Shown here one piece after another: positions 12,111 through 21,906 of a stretch of 64,000 nt of DNA. Origin of the DNA: Chytriomyces cf. hyalinus JEL632 (Eukaryota; Chytridiomycota; Chytridiomycetes; Chytridiales; Chytriomycetaceae); the NCBI GenBank assembly GCA_025435555.1, contig JAIWWG010000004.1:372001-436000 (forward strand). The letters are read 5' to 3'. The translations under genes were made by a program, and so were the position numbers. Position 1 is the stretch's first letter; each line of letters opens with the position of its first letter. Below the pieces are notes generated by a model, which worked only from the letters and a program-made list of their open reading frames with translations, was not told the DNA's origin and ran no database searches.

Positions 12111-12413
12111 ATGGACCGTGAATCCATCGGCCTCCGCCTGCTGAGACTCTGCGTCGCACGCAAAACAGCAAGCACGCCGCGACCTGAGCCGTACTTTTAC
12201 AACTCGATCATTGTCATACTGCTCTCCAAAAGTATTTTAAACAAGCATGCCATGCGCCAGTTCAGACGGACTGCGCAATTTGCATTCTTGAAGATTTCAT
12301 GCGCACTCATCGGAGTAACGTCAACGGCCAGCATACCGAGAAACTCAAATTTGGGCGCCGTCCAATTAAGTGCTAAGTCCGTCAGTGGCGGGAGCTGTAG
12401 ACGCGGTCTATGA
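12111..12413 (+). CDS. Possible small ORF of 100 residues, no family recognised
   Basis: An ATG-started ORF (MDRESIGLRLLRLCVARK) lies in the 656-nt gap between the deiodinase-like gene (minus) and neurochondrin (plus). It is basic, with one weak hydrophobic stretch (YNSIIVILLSKSIL). It shows no motif I recognise and an antisense ORF of similar length overlaps it, so it may be chance. If real it may be spliced. Apart from this ORF, the gap 11939-12594 holds only presumed promoters. Confidence 0.2.
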   Translation: MDRESIGLRLLRLCVARKTASTPRPEPYFYNSIIVILLSKSILNKHAMRQFRRTAQFAFLKISCALIGVTSTASIPRNSNLGAVQLSAKSVSGGSCRRGL

Positions 12414-12594
12414 TTCAGCAACGTGACCTTGGCAGTTGGTCGAATACCACGCATCGACCAAAGCACAGATCAGGTTTTTCTCATGTTCGACAAAAGAGAA
12501 GGGACTTTTTTGACAAGCGAGGCAGCATGTCACCCAAAAAGATTCACCGCCTTTTTTACCCTTTTTTTGCATAAAACATAAAATATTTCAAAGT

Positions 12595-15268
12595 ATGCCA
12601 AGCATGATCAAACACACGCCGACAACTCTGCACCAGCAAGTGAGTCGCATTCTGTCAAGTAAACGGAGTACCGACGAAGAGCGACTCGCTGGCCTGACGG
12701 TTGCGAGCGGAATCCTTGGCAAGTCATGGAAGAAGGAAGATGGAGGAGAATCGAACGACGGTTGGTCCACCTCTGTTCCCACCTGTCCATCTCACGCTAT
12801 CAATATGCCTGATGAGATGCTGAAATTAGACAAACTCAAAGACTTGCTCTTGAACTGTCTCGGTATCAACAGCGCAACACATCGTTCATTCTGCCGTCGG
12901 CTTCTGTCCACCTCAAGCGGCTCGGTTCTTCTGACTGTTCTATCGTATGCGATCGATTCAGAAGACGAAAGTCTTCGTATTCTTGCCAAAAATCTCGCAC
13001 CCTCTGTGACCAGACAGTGAGAATACCGTTGTTCTTTTCATCACTCTGTTTCACTAAACTTCAATGCAAATGCGGTTTAGACTGGCTTTATCACCGTCTT
13101 CAGCAGCACTTATCGCGCATGTACTCGTAAATATTGCTCGGTCAAATACGGAGGGTCTAATGACCGTTGTAACTTCCTCAATCCTGACATCAGTTTTCGA
13201 AGCAGTTGCTGTTGGACAAAGCGGGAACTCGGGCGAGGCATCTAAAAATCGTGTCATTGAAAGCCCATGCCTTCAACTGGTGAACGACCTCATCACGGAA
13301 TTGCATGTGTCATTCAACGCCACAATAGAAAGTATCGATCAAAGCGACAAAGAAGCACGTGCATGCAGTGACGGCAAAGTTCTTACGCTGACGCAACTTG
13401 CGAATCTAAAAGGGCCTATTCATTTGATGTTGGTGTCGCTTGCAAAAGGATTGGCAGGCTGGAAAAAAGTACCTGCTTCATCTCAAAGTGATGCTTTTTC
13501 AATTCTTCGATTCGAATACTTGGCCGTACTTTCTGCGTCATCCGCGATAAGAGTGCTGTCCTTTGAATACCAGTTCTGTTTGGATGCCATGAGTGCATCG
13601 AAATCGAGCGAGAATCTAGCTGACTTTGAGCAGCTGTCTTTGAACGTCGCTCCGACCGAACAGTGGGAAATTTTCATCTTCGAAGGACTGCGAACGCTCC
13701 TTCAAAACAAACTGGGTAACTGATCGGCTTTTCCAAGTCTTTTCTGGCGTGATTCTGATTTTTGTTTCAAAAAAGGATCGAAAGACCTGCGATCAGCGTT
13801 AATCCTTGCCTCAGATATGTTGGATTTGCAGGGACCGTCTTGGTTGCTCAGTTCATCAAATCTGACTGAAACAGAAAAGGGCCAATCCACCATACCCGCA
13901 ATCGATAATGAGACTCGCACCAAATTTGTGGCGATTCTATTCCATCTTGCATGCACAGATATTCGCGTCCTTCTCGACTCTATTGAACCCACTCTCGATC
14001 CCGAAACCCAAATCGATCCCGATGTGTCGCACCACGCCGTATCCCTCCTTCGCTTCCTTGCGAATGGCATTCAATGCCTTGTTGGTGATGAAGAGGAAGG
14101 ACGAATCACTATGGAAAGCTCGCTCACAGTTAGTGTACACCATGCACTCGCGGAGGCGTTTGTAGCTGTTCTTGCCCATTTGGTTGATTGGTTTGAAATC
14201 TATCAAGCTTCATCTCTGAATCAAACCCGACACGAAGGGAATGCAATCAGCTTTCATGACGTTGAACCACAATCCTCCAACTTTATTGAATGCCATCCGC
14301 TTGTGCAAGAATCTCTTTCGGCGGTTGCGGTGTGGTTGACAGAAGATAGTGAAGCTTGTGGTATTCAAGAGGTTCGTGAAGGAGCTATGGAGATGCTGAT
14401 TCATGTTGTCAAGGAACGAAATGCCTTTGGCGATCTAGCACCTGTGTTTATGAACTTCACGGCACGAGAAGGGGAGGAGGGGGAAGAAGATTTAGTCCTA
14501 GAACGGTTTTTTGAGCTTGGAGGCGTCGCTTGTGTTGTGCGAGTATTGTTGCACTCCGCGCCAGTGGGTTTGGATGCACATGCTTTGGCTGAGCGGAGAG
14601 CTGCAGTGGGTGTTGCGGTTTCTTGCTTGCTGAATTTGGTGGGGACAGGTGGTTGCAATGTCCTCGGACAATGCGCATCGGAGTTTGGTGAAGTGAAAGA
14701 TCTGGCCGTGAGGATCTTGAAGGTGTTGGCTGATGGCGCCAGAGAAGAAGGTGACCAGTTTTTCTCGTTCTGCTGAAGTCGCGTAATCCTTACGTTGCCT
14801 TGTACTTTGCAGCTTTTACATCCGAAAATGCTATTCACGCCATGACTGCATGCTGTCTGTCTTTGTATATCATCAAAGACATGTCTCACGATCTTCCAAG
14901 GACAACTTCAGAAGCATCGATTTCGTCTGTGCTGAAAACACTTCGTTCAGCGCTTGACCTGCACAGCAGCGATCATTCCACGTGGGAAGAAATCTCTGAG
15001 TTGTGGTACCTATGCTTGAATGGTAAGTTTTGTGTTTTATAAAAGACACAAATGTGAGTTTCGCGCTTTCTTCTCTTAATTTTACCTTTCATTCTTTACA
15101 GCTTTTTCGGTGCTGGCTCGAAAAGATCGACATATGGCTGTCTTTACAGCAAATGTGGAAGATTTTGGACTCCTGGTTCGACGTTGCTCAAACGTCAAGG
15201 CTTCTGAAAGCTACGAGGACCGTCCTGCGTTGGCGTTCTTCAAAAGTGTGATCGACAGTGTGCAATGA
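12595..15268 (+). CDS. NCDN: Neurochondrin-family ARM/HEAT-type protein
   Basis: Exons 12595-13016, 13081-13715, 13776-14750, 14813-15022 and 15102-15268 give 802 residues. Landmarks shared with animal neurochondrin are DEERLAGLTVASGILGK near the start, and the block GSKDLRSAL ... GPSWLLSSS ... TKFVAILFHLACTDIRVLLD in the middle. ESLSAVAVWLTEDSE followed by a helical MLIHVVKE comes next. The whole protein is an alpha-helical repeat. In animals neurochondrin is a cytosolic and membrane-associated scaffold tied to neurite outgrowth and receptor signalling; its fungal role is unknown. The family call rests on remembered motifs in the same order, not on a search. Length is close to animal NCDN (~730). 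Confidence 0.75.
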
Positions 15269-15665
15269 GCGAATGCGAATGCGAATGGAATAAATGCAAA
15301 GTTTTGCCACATCGGTAGGATGAGCTGTCTTCAAACCCAAGATGATCTGAGCATCGCATTGCTGGCAAATGGATTAGGCAATGCGGCTTCGTTTCATTGT
15401 TGCGCGGGTTGTCATTGGCATAAATCATGTCATATTATGTGACAACGTATCGCCATAACATCCTCAAATGCTGAGACCTGACAGTACCACTCTTCACTGA
15501 AATGGCTGATGCAACATAAAAGCCTCGCACTTCAACCCAACAAGTGGTTCCTGCAATTATAATGCCCATGACCGACAACAACTGCGTTGTAACCGTCCCC
15601 CAAAACGCCGCCGCAGTGCGTTGGGCCTTTTCTTCAGCTGGAACTTTGTTAAATTTAAATAAATA
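15269..15665. other. Intergenic region; contains a doubtful antisense ORF
   Basis: 397 nt between neurochondrin and the Tim17-family gene. On the minus strand an ATG at 15683-15681 opens 82 codons ending at 15435, with a hydrophobic stretch (VMGIIIAGTTCWVEV). It would overlap the start of the plus-strand gene by 18 nt. I regard it as probably chance. A promoter for the plus-strand gene must lie here. Confidence 0.3.
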
Positions 15666-16665
15666 ATGGAGGCAGACTACCATCGGTCGCTTGTAACGTC
15701 CGGCAAAAACATATACGTGGGTACCGTGGGCACCAGTTTGTATCGCGCTATGGAAACTACTATGTCTTTTGTGAGTCTAATGCGCCAATTCCTTGCAGCA
15801 CTCTCGGCTATGGTTGTTGGGTCCGCGTGGGGAGTAATAGCTGGACAGGGCGCAATGGGCTACTCGTTTGCGATGGGTAGCAACTGGCTGACTCTCTCCT
15901 TGCCGTTCTTTGCTGTGCGCGAGGCTGTCCTGCAGCAGCGGCAAAGTCTCAACAAAGTGTACAACCGGGTCAACTTTAAGCACCGGGACAGCGACGAAAT
16001 GCTGGCTTCGGGGATCGGAGGCGGCGTCGTTGGGGGAGGGTTGGCTCGATTTGTTCGTGAGTGACGCTTTGTGATTGTGTCGTGACAGGCTTGGATGATT
16101 TACTTCTCTTCTCCATCATCTTCTCTGAATTCCTCATTCTCTCTCTTTGGTCATTCGATTAACCTTTCACTCTTTTGCCTCTCTCTCACCTTTCCTCCCA
16201 CTGCTTCTCGGCCTTTTTATCGCTTGCATCACAGGTGGATCATGGGCAGTTGGAGGAGGCGCTATTATCTTTGGCGTGCTAGCAGCAGTAACACAGAGCG
16301 CATTCACCCAGGTGCGGCACTGGCGACAGGAAGCCGGACATAGGATGTTGCACGATTCAGAAGAGAACACGCCCGGATTCGCAGCAGTCTTGCGTGATCA
16401 CCCCATCCGAGAAGGGGACCTTGCGTTTGATGATCACGGATGGGACCCACTTCGTGAACTGCTCACTTATATGCGTGGTCGTTTTATACGCAGCGTGGAT
16501 GCTATCCCCTCCTGGGCGAGTCCATTCGTGAATGCCCTTGATCTCGACTATAGAAAGAGACTCAACATCAAAATTGAAATTCTCGAGCGACAGGTTGGCG
16601 CGTTGAAGCTGCAGCTGAAGGCTCGGGGAATTGTTTTGGATGAGCTCGAAGCAAAAAAGGAATAA
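15666..16665 (+). CDS. Tim17/Tim22/Tim23-like membrane protein
   Basis: Exons 15666-16056 and 16235-16665 give 273 residues. The N-terminal two thirds carries small-residue helices typical of the Tim17 superfamily: AALSAMVVGSAWGVIAGQGA, SGIGGGVVGGGLARF and GSWAVGGGAIIFGVLAAVTQ. It then has a soluble C-terminal part ending in a coiled coil (IKIEILERQVGALKLQLKAR). Members insert or move proteins across the inner mitochondrial membrane, or act as assembly factors; peroxisomal members also exist. The C-terminal extension makes it larger than canonical Tim17/22/23 (~150-230), so I call only the superfamily. Its stop is just 21 nt before the next ATG on the same strand, so UTRs must overlap. Confidence 0.65.
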
Positions 16666-16686
16666 AAGCGAGAGGAGCAAAAAATC

Positions 16687-19148
16687 ATGTCCCAAATCAT
16701 CCAACTTGATGAAGATGAAGTCCAGGCCGTGTCCCCACAGCGAGGCATGGGCCACGAGAGAGGCGTAAACTCCAACCCGCTTCTGGTATCCATCTAAACT
16801 ACTTCATCTTCATCCTCGCCGCCATTGCCTTCTCCCATCTTCTACATCCATCGTCTGCTCTGATGCCAAGTACCTGGAGGCTGTCTGTCACAGCCCAAAA
16901 ATATGCGGATACGCCGGAAGCCCAAATGGGTGAATGGCCTGCAGTCACAGTCTTACCTTGGATTGCGTTCAGTCATCTTCTCGCCCTCTTCAAACTTTAC
17001 CGCTACTGTGTCTCCTCTCTACAACTTCCTACAAATAACGCAACCTTCTGTGCTTTTTTCCTCTTCTCGTCCACCGTCATTGAGTCCTTTTGCTTTCTAA
17101 ATTACAAAGGACGCGCCTCGTCAGAATTACAAATCTGCAGAGTCTCCTTCCAACGACTCAAGTGCTCTTCGAAGTGACAACTTCTCCAGTAAAAGACACC
17201 GTTCAGTTAGCCCAAGTAACGCATTTGACGCAGCCCGGCGTCGCATCTCGGTCAGTCCTGGCCGCCTGGATAGGGAGAGGGACCACGCCATGGATCTAGA
17301 CCGCGGCTATGTCAGAGACGAATACCCTCGCCGCGATGCAGAACGGAGGTGAGCTTTTAATCAGATCACCGCCCTTTTTTTTGTCTCTCTTTTTCTCTAT
17401 TTCGGACTTCGCACCATGTGTGTACAACAGCGTTCTTTCTCGTGAATGTCTGTTGAAGGAAAACATGTGCAACATTTACTTTGGAATCTGCTCTTTCTTG
17501 AATGGCTGATTTTTTGCGATCACCATGCACGAGCGGGCTTCATACATCAGCTTCCCCCTGCCCCCTTTCTTGTTTCCACTATATATCTAAACAGCTCCTT
17601 CCTCAAATCAAAGATCCGATTCTCGGGATGAGCGCTCTGGCCATTTCCACCACAGCAACGATCTTCCAGCACGCTCCCCAGCGCGGTCCCCCTCTCGTCG
17701 AGCATCATCACGAGACAGGGGAAGGCGGTCTCCAATGCATCGCGGTCAGTCTAGGGAGCGGTCACTTTCTCCAGAACGACAGCGTGGACGGGATGAATAC
17801 AGGCCAAATCATGGGGATGGACCCAACAACCGATCCTTGGATCATAAGCGCCGTATCTCGCCCAGCGAAAGGCCAAAGCCGGCACCGTCCAAAACACTCG
17901 GAGTCTTTGGTCTCAGCATATTGACCCAGGAACATGACATCGACAGGTTATTCCGTGTGTATGGTCGGATCGAGAAAATCTCAGTTCTCAAAGACAAGAT
18001 TGTGAGTCCCAAACTCTACCCTCGTTTTTCACTCTCTCCTACGATATCTACCCCTCTACCGCACCATGTGTGTACAACAGCATGCTTTTCTCATGAGTGT
18101 CTGTTGAAGGAAAACATGTGCAAAATTTAAACTGGGTGTGCCTTTCACGTCGTGACTATTGTGATCCTTTTCTGGATAATCATTCCGAGAGGGTGGCTCA
18201 AACATATCCACTTCTTCTTCCAGCATCCGCTTTTCCCTCGAACCACCTATTAACTATCTTCATTCAGACCGGCAAATCTCGTGGCTACGGTTTTATAACC
18301 TACACTGATGTTGAATCCGCCACAAAAGCGATTGAAGGTCTCAATGGATTTGTCTTTAACGATCGGCAAATGCGCGTGGACTACACCCTATCTACCAAGA
18401 GAGTCCAAAGCCCTTCGTGAGTTTCGCTCGATGAATAAGAGAAGTCCATCACTAATGGTCTTTGACATTTAGTGGCAGCTCACGCAACCGACAAGCGTCT
18501 CCTCCAGTGCCCTTGACCCATGGTCTACCCCCAGTTCCCATACCCGGAGGAGACCCGCGTGCAGCGGCTGCGTATCCAGGATACCCTATGCCCTACGGAT
18601 ACTTCCCGTTTCCATACGGCTACCCATATCCTCCAATTGACGCCGATTCGAAAGGTCGTGACGGCAAATCTGGAAGAAAGGATGGCGACCCGCTTGTCCA
18701 TGCGCCACCTCCCATAATGTACTACGACCCTCGAAACCCAGCTCCGGCTGGCGGAGTTCCGCCACCTTTCCCGTTCGCGATGCCGCCTGGTTATCCGGCG
18801 CCCCCTTTCCATTACGATCCTCGGGCAATGGGGGACCTTCGCCGTAGGGATGATCGCGATGACCGCCGTGATCGCGACCGTCGAAGTGGTGGCGATGATC
18901 GACGTGGCAGAGTTGGGGACGACAGAGGGGGAGATGACAGACGCAGCTCTCGCCGCGACGACGACAGAAGAAGTGATCGTGTAGACGATCGTGGCAGAAG
19001 GCGTGACAATAGCCAGGACGTTGGCGGCGGTGGGTACGCTGTATCAAGGGAGGACACACGCAGGCCAAAAACTGGAGGCGGATATGAAGGAGACAATTAT
19101 CGCCGCAGAGAATATGAAAGCGAACCAAGATCTCGTCGAGGGGATTAG
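16687..19148 (+). CDS. Transformer-2-like SR protein (RS-RRM-RS)
   Basis: Exons 16687-16785, 17110-17348, 17614-18001, 18268-18416 and 18473-19148 give 516 residues. An N-terminal Arg/Ser region (repeats such as ARSPARSPSRR, RGRRSPMHRG, SLSPERQRGR) precedes one RRM, from KTLGVFGLSILTQ (RNP2) to SRGYGFITY (RNP1). The RRM is followed by a Pro/Gly/Tyr-rich linker and a long Arg/Asp-rich tail (RDDRDDRRDRDRRSGG). This is the layout of Tra2, which binds GAA-type enhancers and controls exon inclusion. The RRM is split by an intron in the loop before RNP1. Three introns are long (324, 265, 266 nt) compared with neighbours, and two share a duplicated element listed separately. It could instead be another RS-domain cofactor. 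Confidence 0.8.
17411..17472 (+). promoter_or_regulatory. Duplicated intronic element, copy 1 (candidate cassette exon or splicing switch)
   Basis: Inside intron 17349-17613 of the Tra2-like gene, 62 nt from the donor. Blocks 17411-17430 and 17447-17472 are identical to blocks in copy 2. A pyrimidine-rich stretch precedes it, and block one ends in ACAACAG, like a 3' splice site; block two holds GAAGGAAAA and a GTGCAA that could serve as a donor. If spliced at 17430/17431 and 17466/17467 it would be a 36-nt exon with no stop in the incoming frame. Confidence 0.6.
18061..18123 (+). promoter_or_regulatory. Duplicated intronic element, copy 2 (candidate poison exon)
   Basis: Inside intron 18002-18267 of the same gene, 59 nt from the donor. 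Blocks 18061-18080 and 18098-18123 match copy 1 base for base; the 17-nt spacer between them has diverged and is one base longer than in copy 1. Using the same putative splice sites the exon would be 37 nt and bring an in-frame TGA after eight codons, as expected of a poison exon in an autoregulated SR gene. The splice sites are inference. Confidence 0.6.
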
Positions 19149-19249
19149 TGAAGATGTTGGTCCATTTGGTGTCACAACATGCAATGTGAATACATGTGTT
19201 TTTATTGATGTGAATTGTCAGATTTTTAGAATTTAGCAGTGTGCTCATC

Positions 19250-21392
19250 ATGGCCGAACAACCAGCATCGATGTTCAACGGCCCTGCAGGCGGAGATAAC
19301 GACACGCTTGCCGGGCTGTCGGCAAAGGAGCGACGCATGGCGCAGAGGAGATGTATTGCAGAGGATAAGGAGTGGAACTTGGCTCTCGTTGAGAAGCTGT
19401 CGGAATTGTGCTTAAGGGTCGTCGTCGCGAACTTTGAAAGTGAGTACTTTTGATAAGAGCAACTAGCAAGGACAATCGTCTGAAACTCGCAGTTTCCTGA
19501 AAAGAATCCCCGAAATTGAATGGAATCCCTTCCAAGCATCGAGAGCGAGTCCTCAGCTCCATCTCCATCAACCTCCCATTGACCATAGCCGCACCTCTGA
19601 TCCCCGATGAATCGTACTGGAAACGCCGAGCGGCAGCGCACTTCAAAAACTGCGATCCTTCCCTGAGCAACAACACACTTGCAGTTGGAAACGGGGTCGG
19701 TGGATTTGGAGGAGGTCTAATGGGCGTAACCCCACTTGTCAGCCTTGATAAAGCAGCGTTGACCATGAAGACACCGAAACTCGGGAGTCCAGAATATTCT
19801 GTGGGAAGTTTGGAAGACATATGGATGGGTTTTGGAAATCCTCCCGCGACAGAAACTGCGATCGCCAGTGCTGCGGATGCGGTGGATGCAATGAAACCTG
19901 ACTCAGCGTCAGGCGGTGGATTGGATGTGCCTGGCCTCGGATTCGCAGTATCCAGCAACAGCCGACGTGCAAGCACAGTAGGGATGGGAACGCCCGAGAA
20001 GCCAACATCGAAAGGCAGTGACAAGTCCAGCAAGTACACGCCCATGCCAGCGAGCACTTCTGGAAAGTGGAAAAGCATCTTTTTCGAGCACCACATTCAG
20101 AACTTGGTTGAATCGTTTTGTCCGAAAAAGATTGGCCTTGAACAGTTGCAAGAGTTGCAGAAGGAGTTGCGGCTTGCAGCACCGTTTTTGACGCGTTTGG
20201 ATCTGCGTCAGTTGAAACCGACGGAGCCGATGGAGGGCGAGGTTGTCAAAGCCACCGATCCGCCACCAGATCATTTGGACATTGGGCTTGTGCTCGGGGA
20301 GCTTGTTTACTTGAAGTACATGAAGCTGTATTATGGGTGAGTTTTGACGTTACTTTTTGGTGCCAGTCAATTTAAATTAGCCGTGATTTAGCGTTCGAGA
20401 CTGCGGCATGAATTTCTCGTGGAAGCTGTTTGGAATGACGCTGACGGACTGCGGCTTCCTTGCAACCGCCTTGAAGTGCACAATGAATTTGGAGACTTTG
20501 GTGATTCAAGCATCCAACATTGACAATGACCGAGCCCGGCTGATTTCAAGCGCGTTGCTTGAAAATAAAACGGTGCAGAAACTAGGTTTGTATGTTTTTA
20601 TCCTTTATTTACGCGTCTAACGGGGAAAAGCTTTTGCCCCAAAGATCTCTCTCACAACAAAATTGGTTGTGCGGGTGCCAGAGGCGTTGCAAAAGTGCTA
20701 GCGTCGTCAAATTGCCTCCTGACACATTTGGATATTTCAAACAACCACATTAAACAAGGCGGCGCTCATTCGCTGGGAAAAGCACTCCAAGTCAATTCCT
20801 CGTTAATTCACCTGAACCTTCGAATGAATCGGCTGGGAGATGATGGAGGCGCGGATTTCTGTGCTTGCTTGACAAAAGTTGTATCACTGAGTACAGCTAT
20901 AAAGCCACCTGCAACGGGGATGGATGGGAACCTTTCAAAAGGAGCTGCCCACCATGTCGCATCCGTTCTATGTTCTCTAGATATGGCGAGCAATGGATTA
21001 GGTATGGACACGGTCCAAGCACTGTGCGTCCTTTTAAAGAAGGGCGGGAGAAACTTGAGATATTTGGACTTTAGCTGCAATAAGCTGGGCGAAGTGAATC
21101 CAAAAACAAACATGAACGGTCCAGGATTTAAAATGAACGGGGCTGGTCGCACCCAACCAGCTGGAAAAAACGACAATGAGGTTGCGGGGAAGCTTCTTTT
21201 CGAGGCAGTTTCGCAAAACAAGGTACGTCATCATAGTTTCTTGCCGTCTCAAAGGTATTCGCTGTTGCTCAGGAGGTGGCTCCTTTTTTTTATGTGCAGT
21301 ATATTACTCACTTTGATTTGCGTGTCACTGATCTTTCGATGGAGCATTTGATTGCTATCAAGGGAATCATTGCCGAGAATTCTCAGCAGTAA
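19250..21392 (+). CDS. DRC5: Nexin-dynein regulatory complex subunit 5 (TCTE1)
   Basis: Exons 19250-19439, 19505-20336, 20392-20585, 20645-21222 and 21300-21392 give 628 residues. It matches TCTE1/DRC5 along its length: RRCIAEDKEWNLALVEKLSELC, SINLPLTIAAPLIPDESYW, then KSIFFEHHIQNLVESF, the junction motif VRDCGMNFSWKLF, and leucine-rich repeats (DLSHNKIGCAGARGVAKVL, HLDISNNHIKQGGAHSL, LNLRMNRLGDDGG). The last exon is HFDLRVTDLSMEHL. DRC5 sits in the nexin link of motile axonemes, which regulates dynein. The protein has a ~150-residue Gly/Ser-rich insert (about residues 115-240) absent from animal homologues. Presence of this gene implies a motile flagellum. It lies directly upstream of KAP3. 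Confidence 0.95.
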
Positions 21393-21906
21393 TTTAGAAA
21401 GTGGTGGGAACAGCTGTGATTTCAGGTTTGGTGGACAGCTTGAAGTTCCATCTGCTCTCATGACGCTCATTTATCATTTCAGGTTCATTCAAGCAGTACA
21501 TAATTAATAAAGCGAAACACGTGCGGGAGGATATCAGGCTTCTAAGACTTGTGTGACATTGGCATTCAATGGATCGATAAATAAACAGCGGAATCCTATG
21601 AAATGCTCTCTGATGTAAAACGAACAAGATATACGCGTTTTAAGTCAGGGCACTTGTCGTTTAAGCAAGGATTGGCAGACAGGCCAACATTTCACTTGTG
21701 ACAATTCTCAATTGGGCCGTTGGACTCATACCAGCCGGGAAGATCACGGTACGCAAGAAGAAGGGTTCTGGAACAGAATCATTAGGGGTTCTATATATCT
21801 CGGCCTCGAATCTTGGAAGACTGCTCTTGTTTCCGTCAACTGAAGCAACACCTCAGACAGTACTCTTACACCTTCAGTACTCTCACAGTAACTCCCTCCC
21901 GTTCCA
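21393..21906. other. Intergenic region between DRC5 and KAP3
   Basis: 514 nt between two same-strand flagellar genes. It should hold the DRC5 polyadenylation site and the KAP3 promoter. I looked for an RFX-type X-box (palindromic GTTGCC/GGCAAC) and saw none. No coding frame stands out. Confidence 0.4.

Noticed and set aside
18525-19641. Long minus-strand ORF of 351 codons opposite the Tra2-like gene
   Set aside because: It mirrors the biased Arg/Asp/Pro codons of the sense exon, spans two plus-strand genes, and has no domain or proper start.
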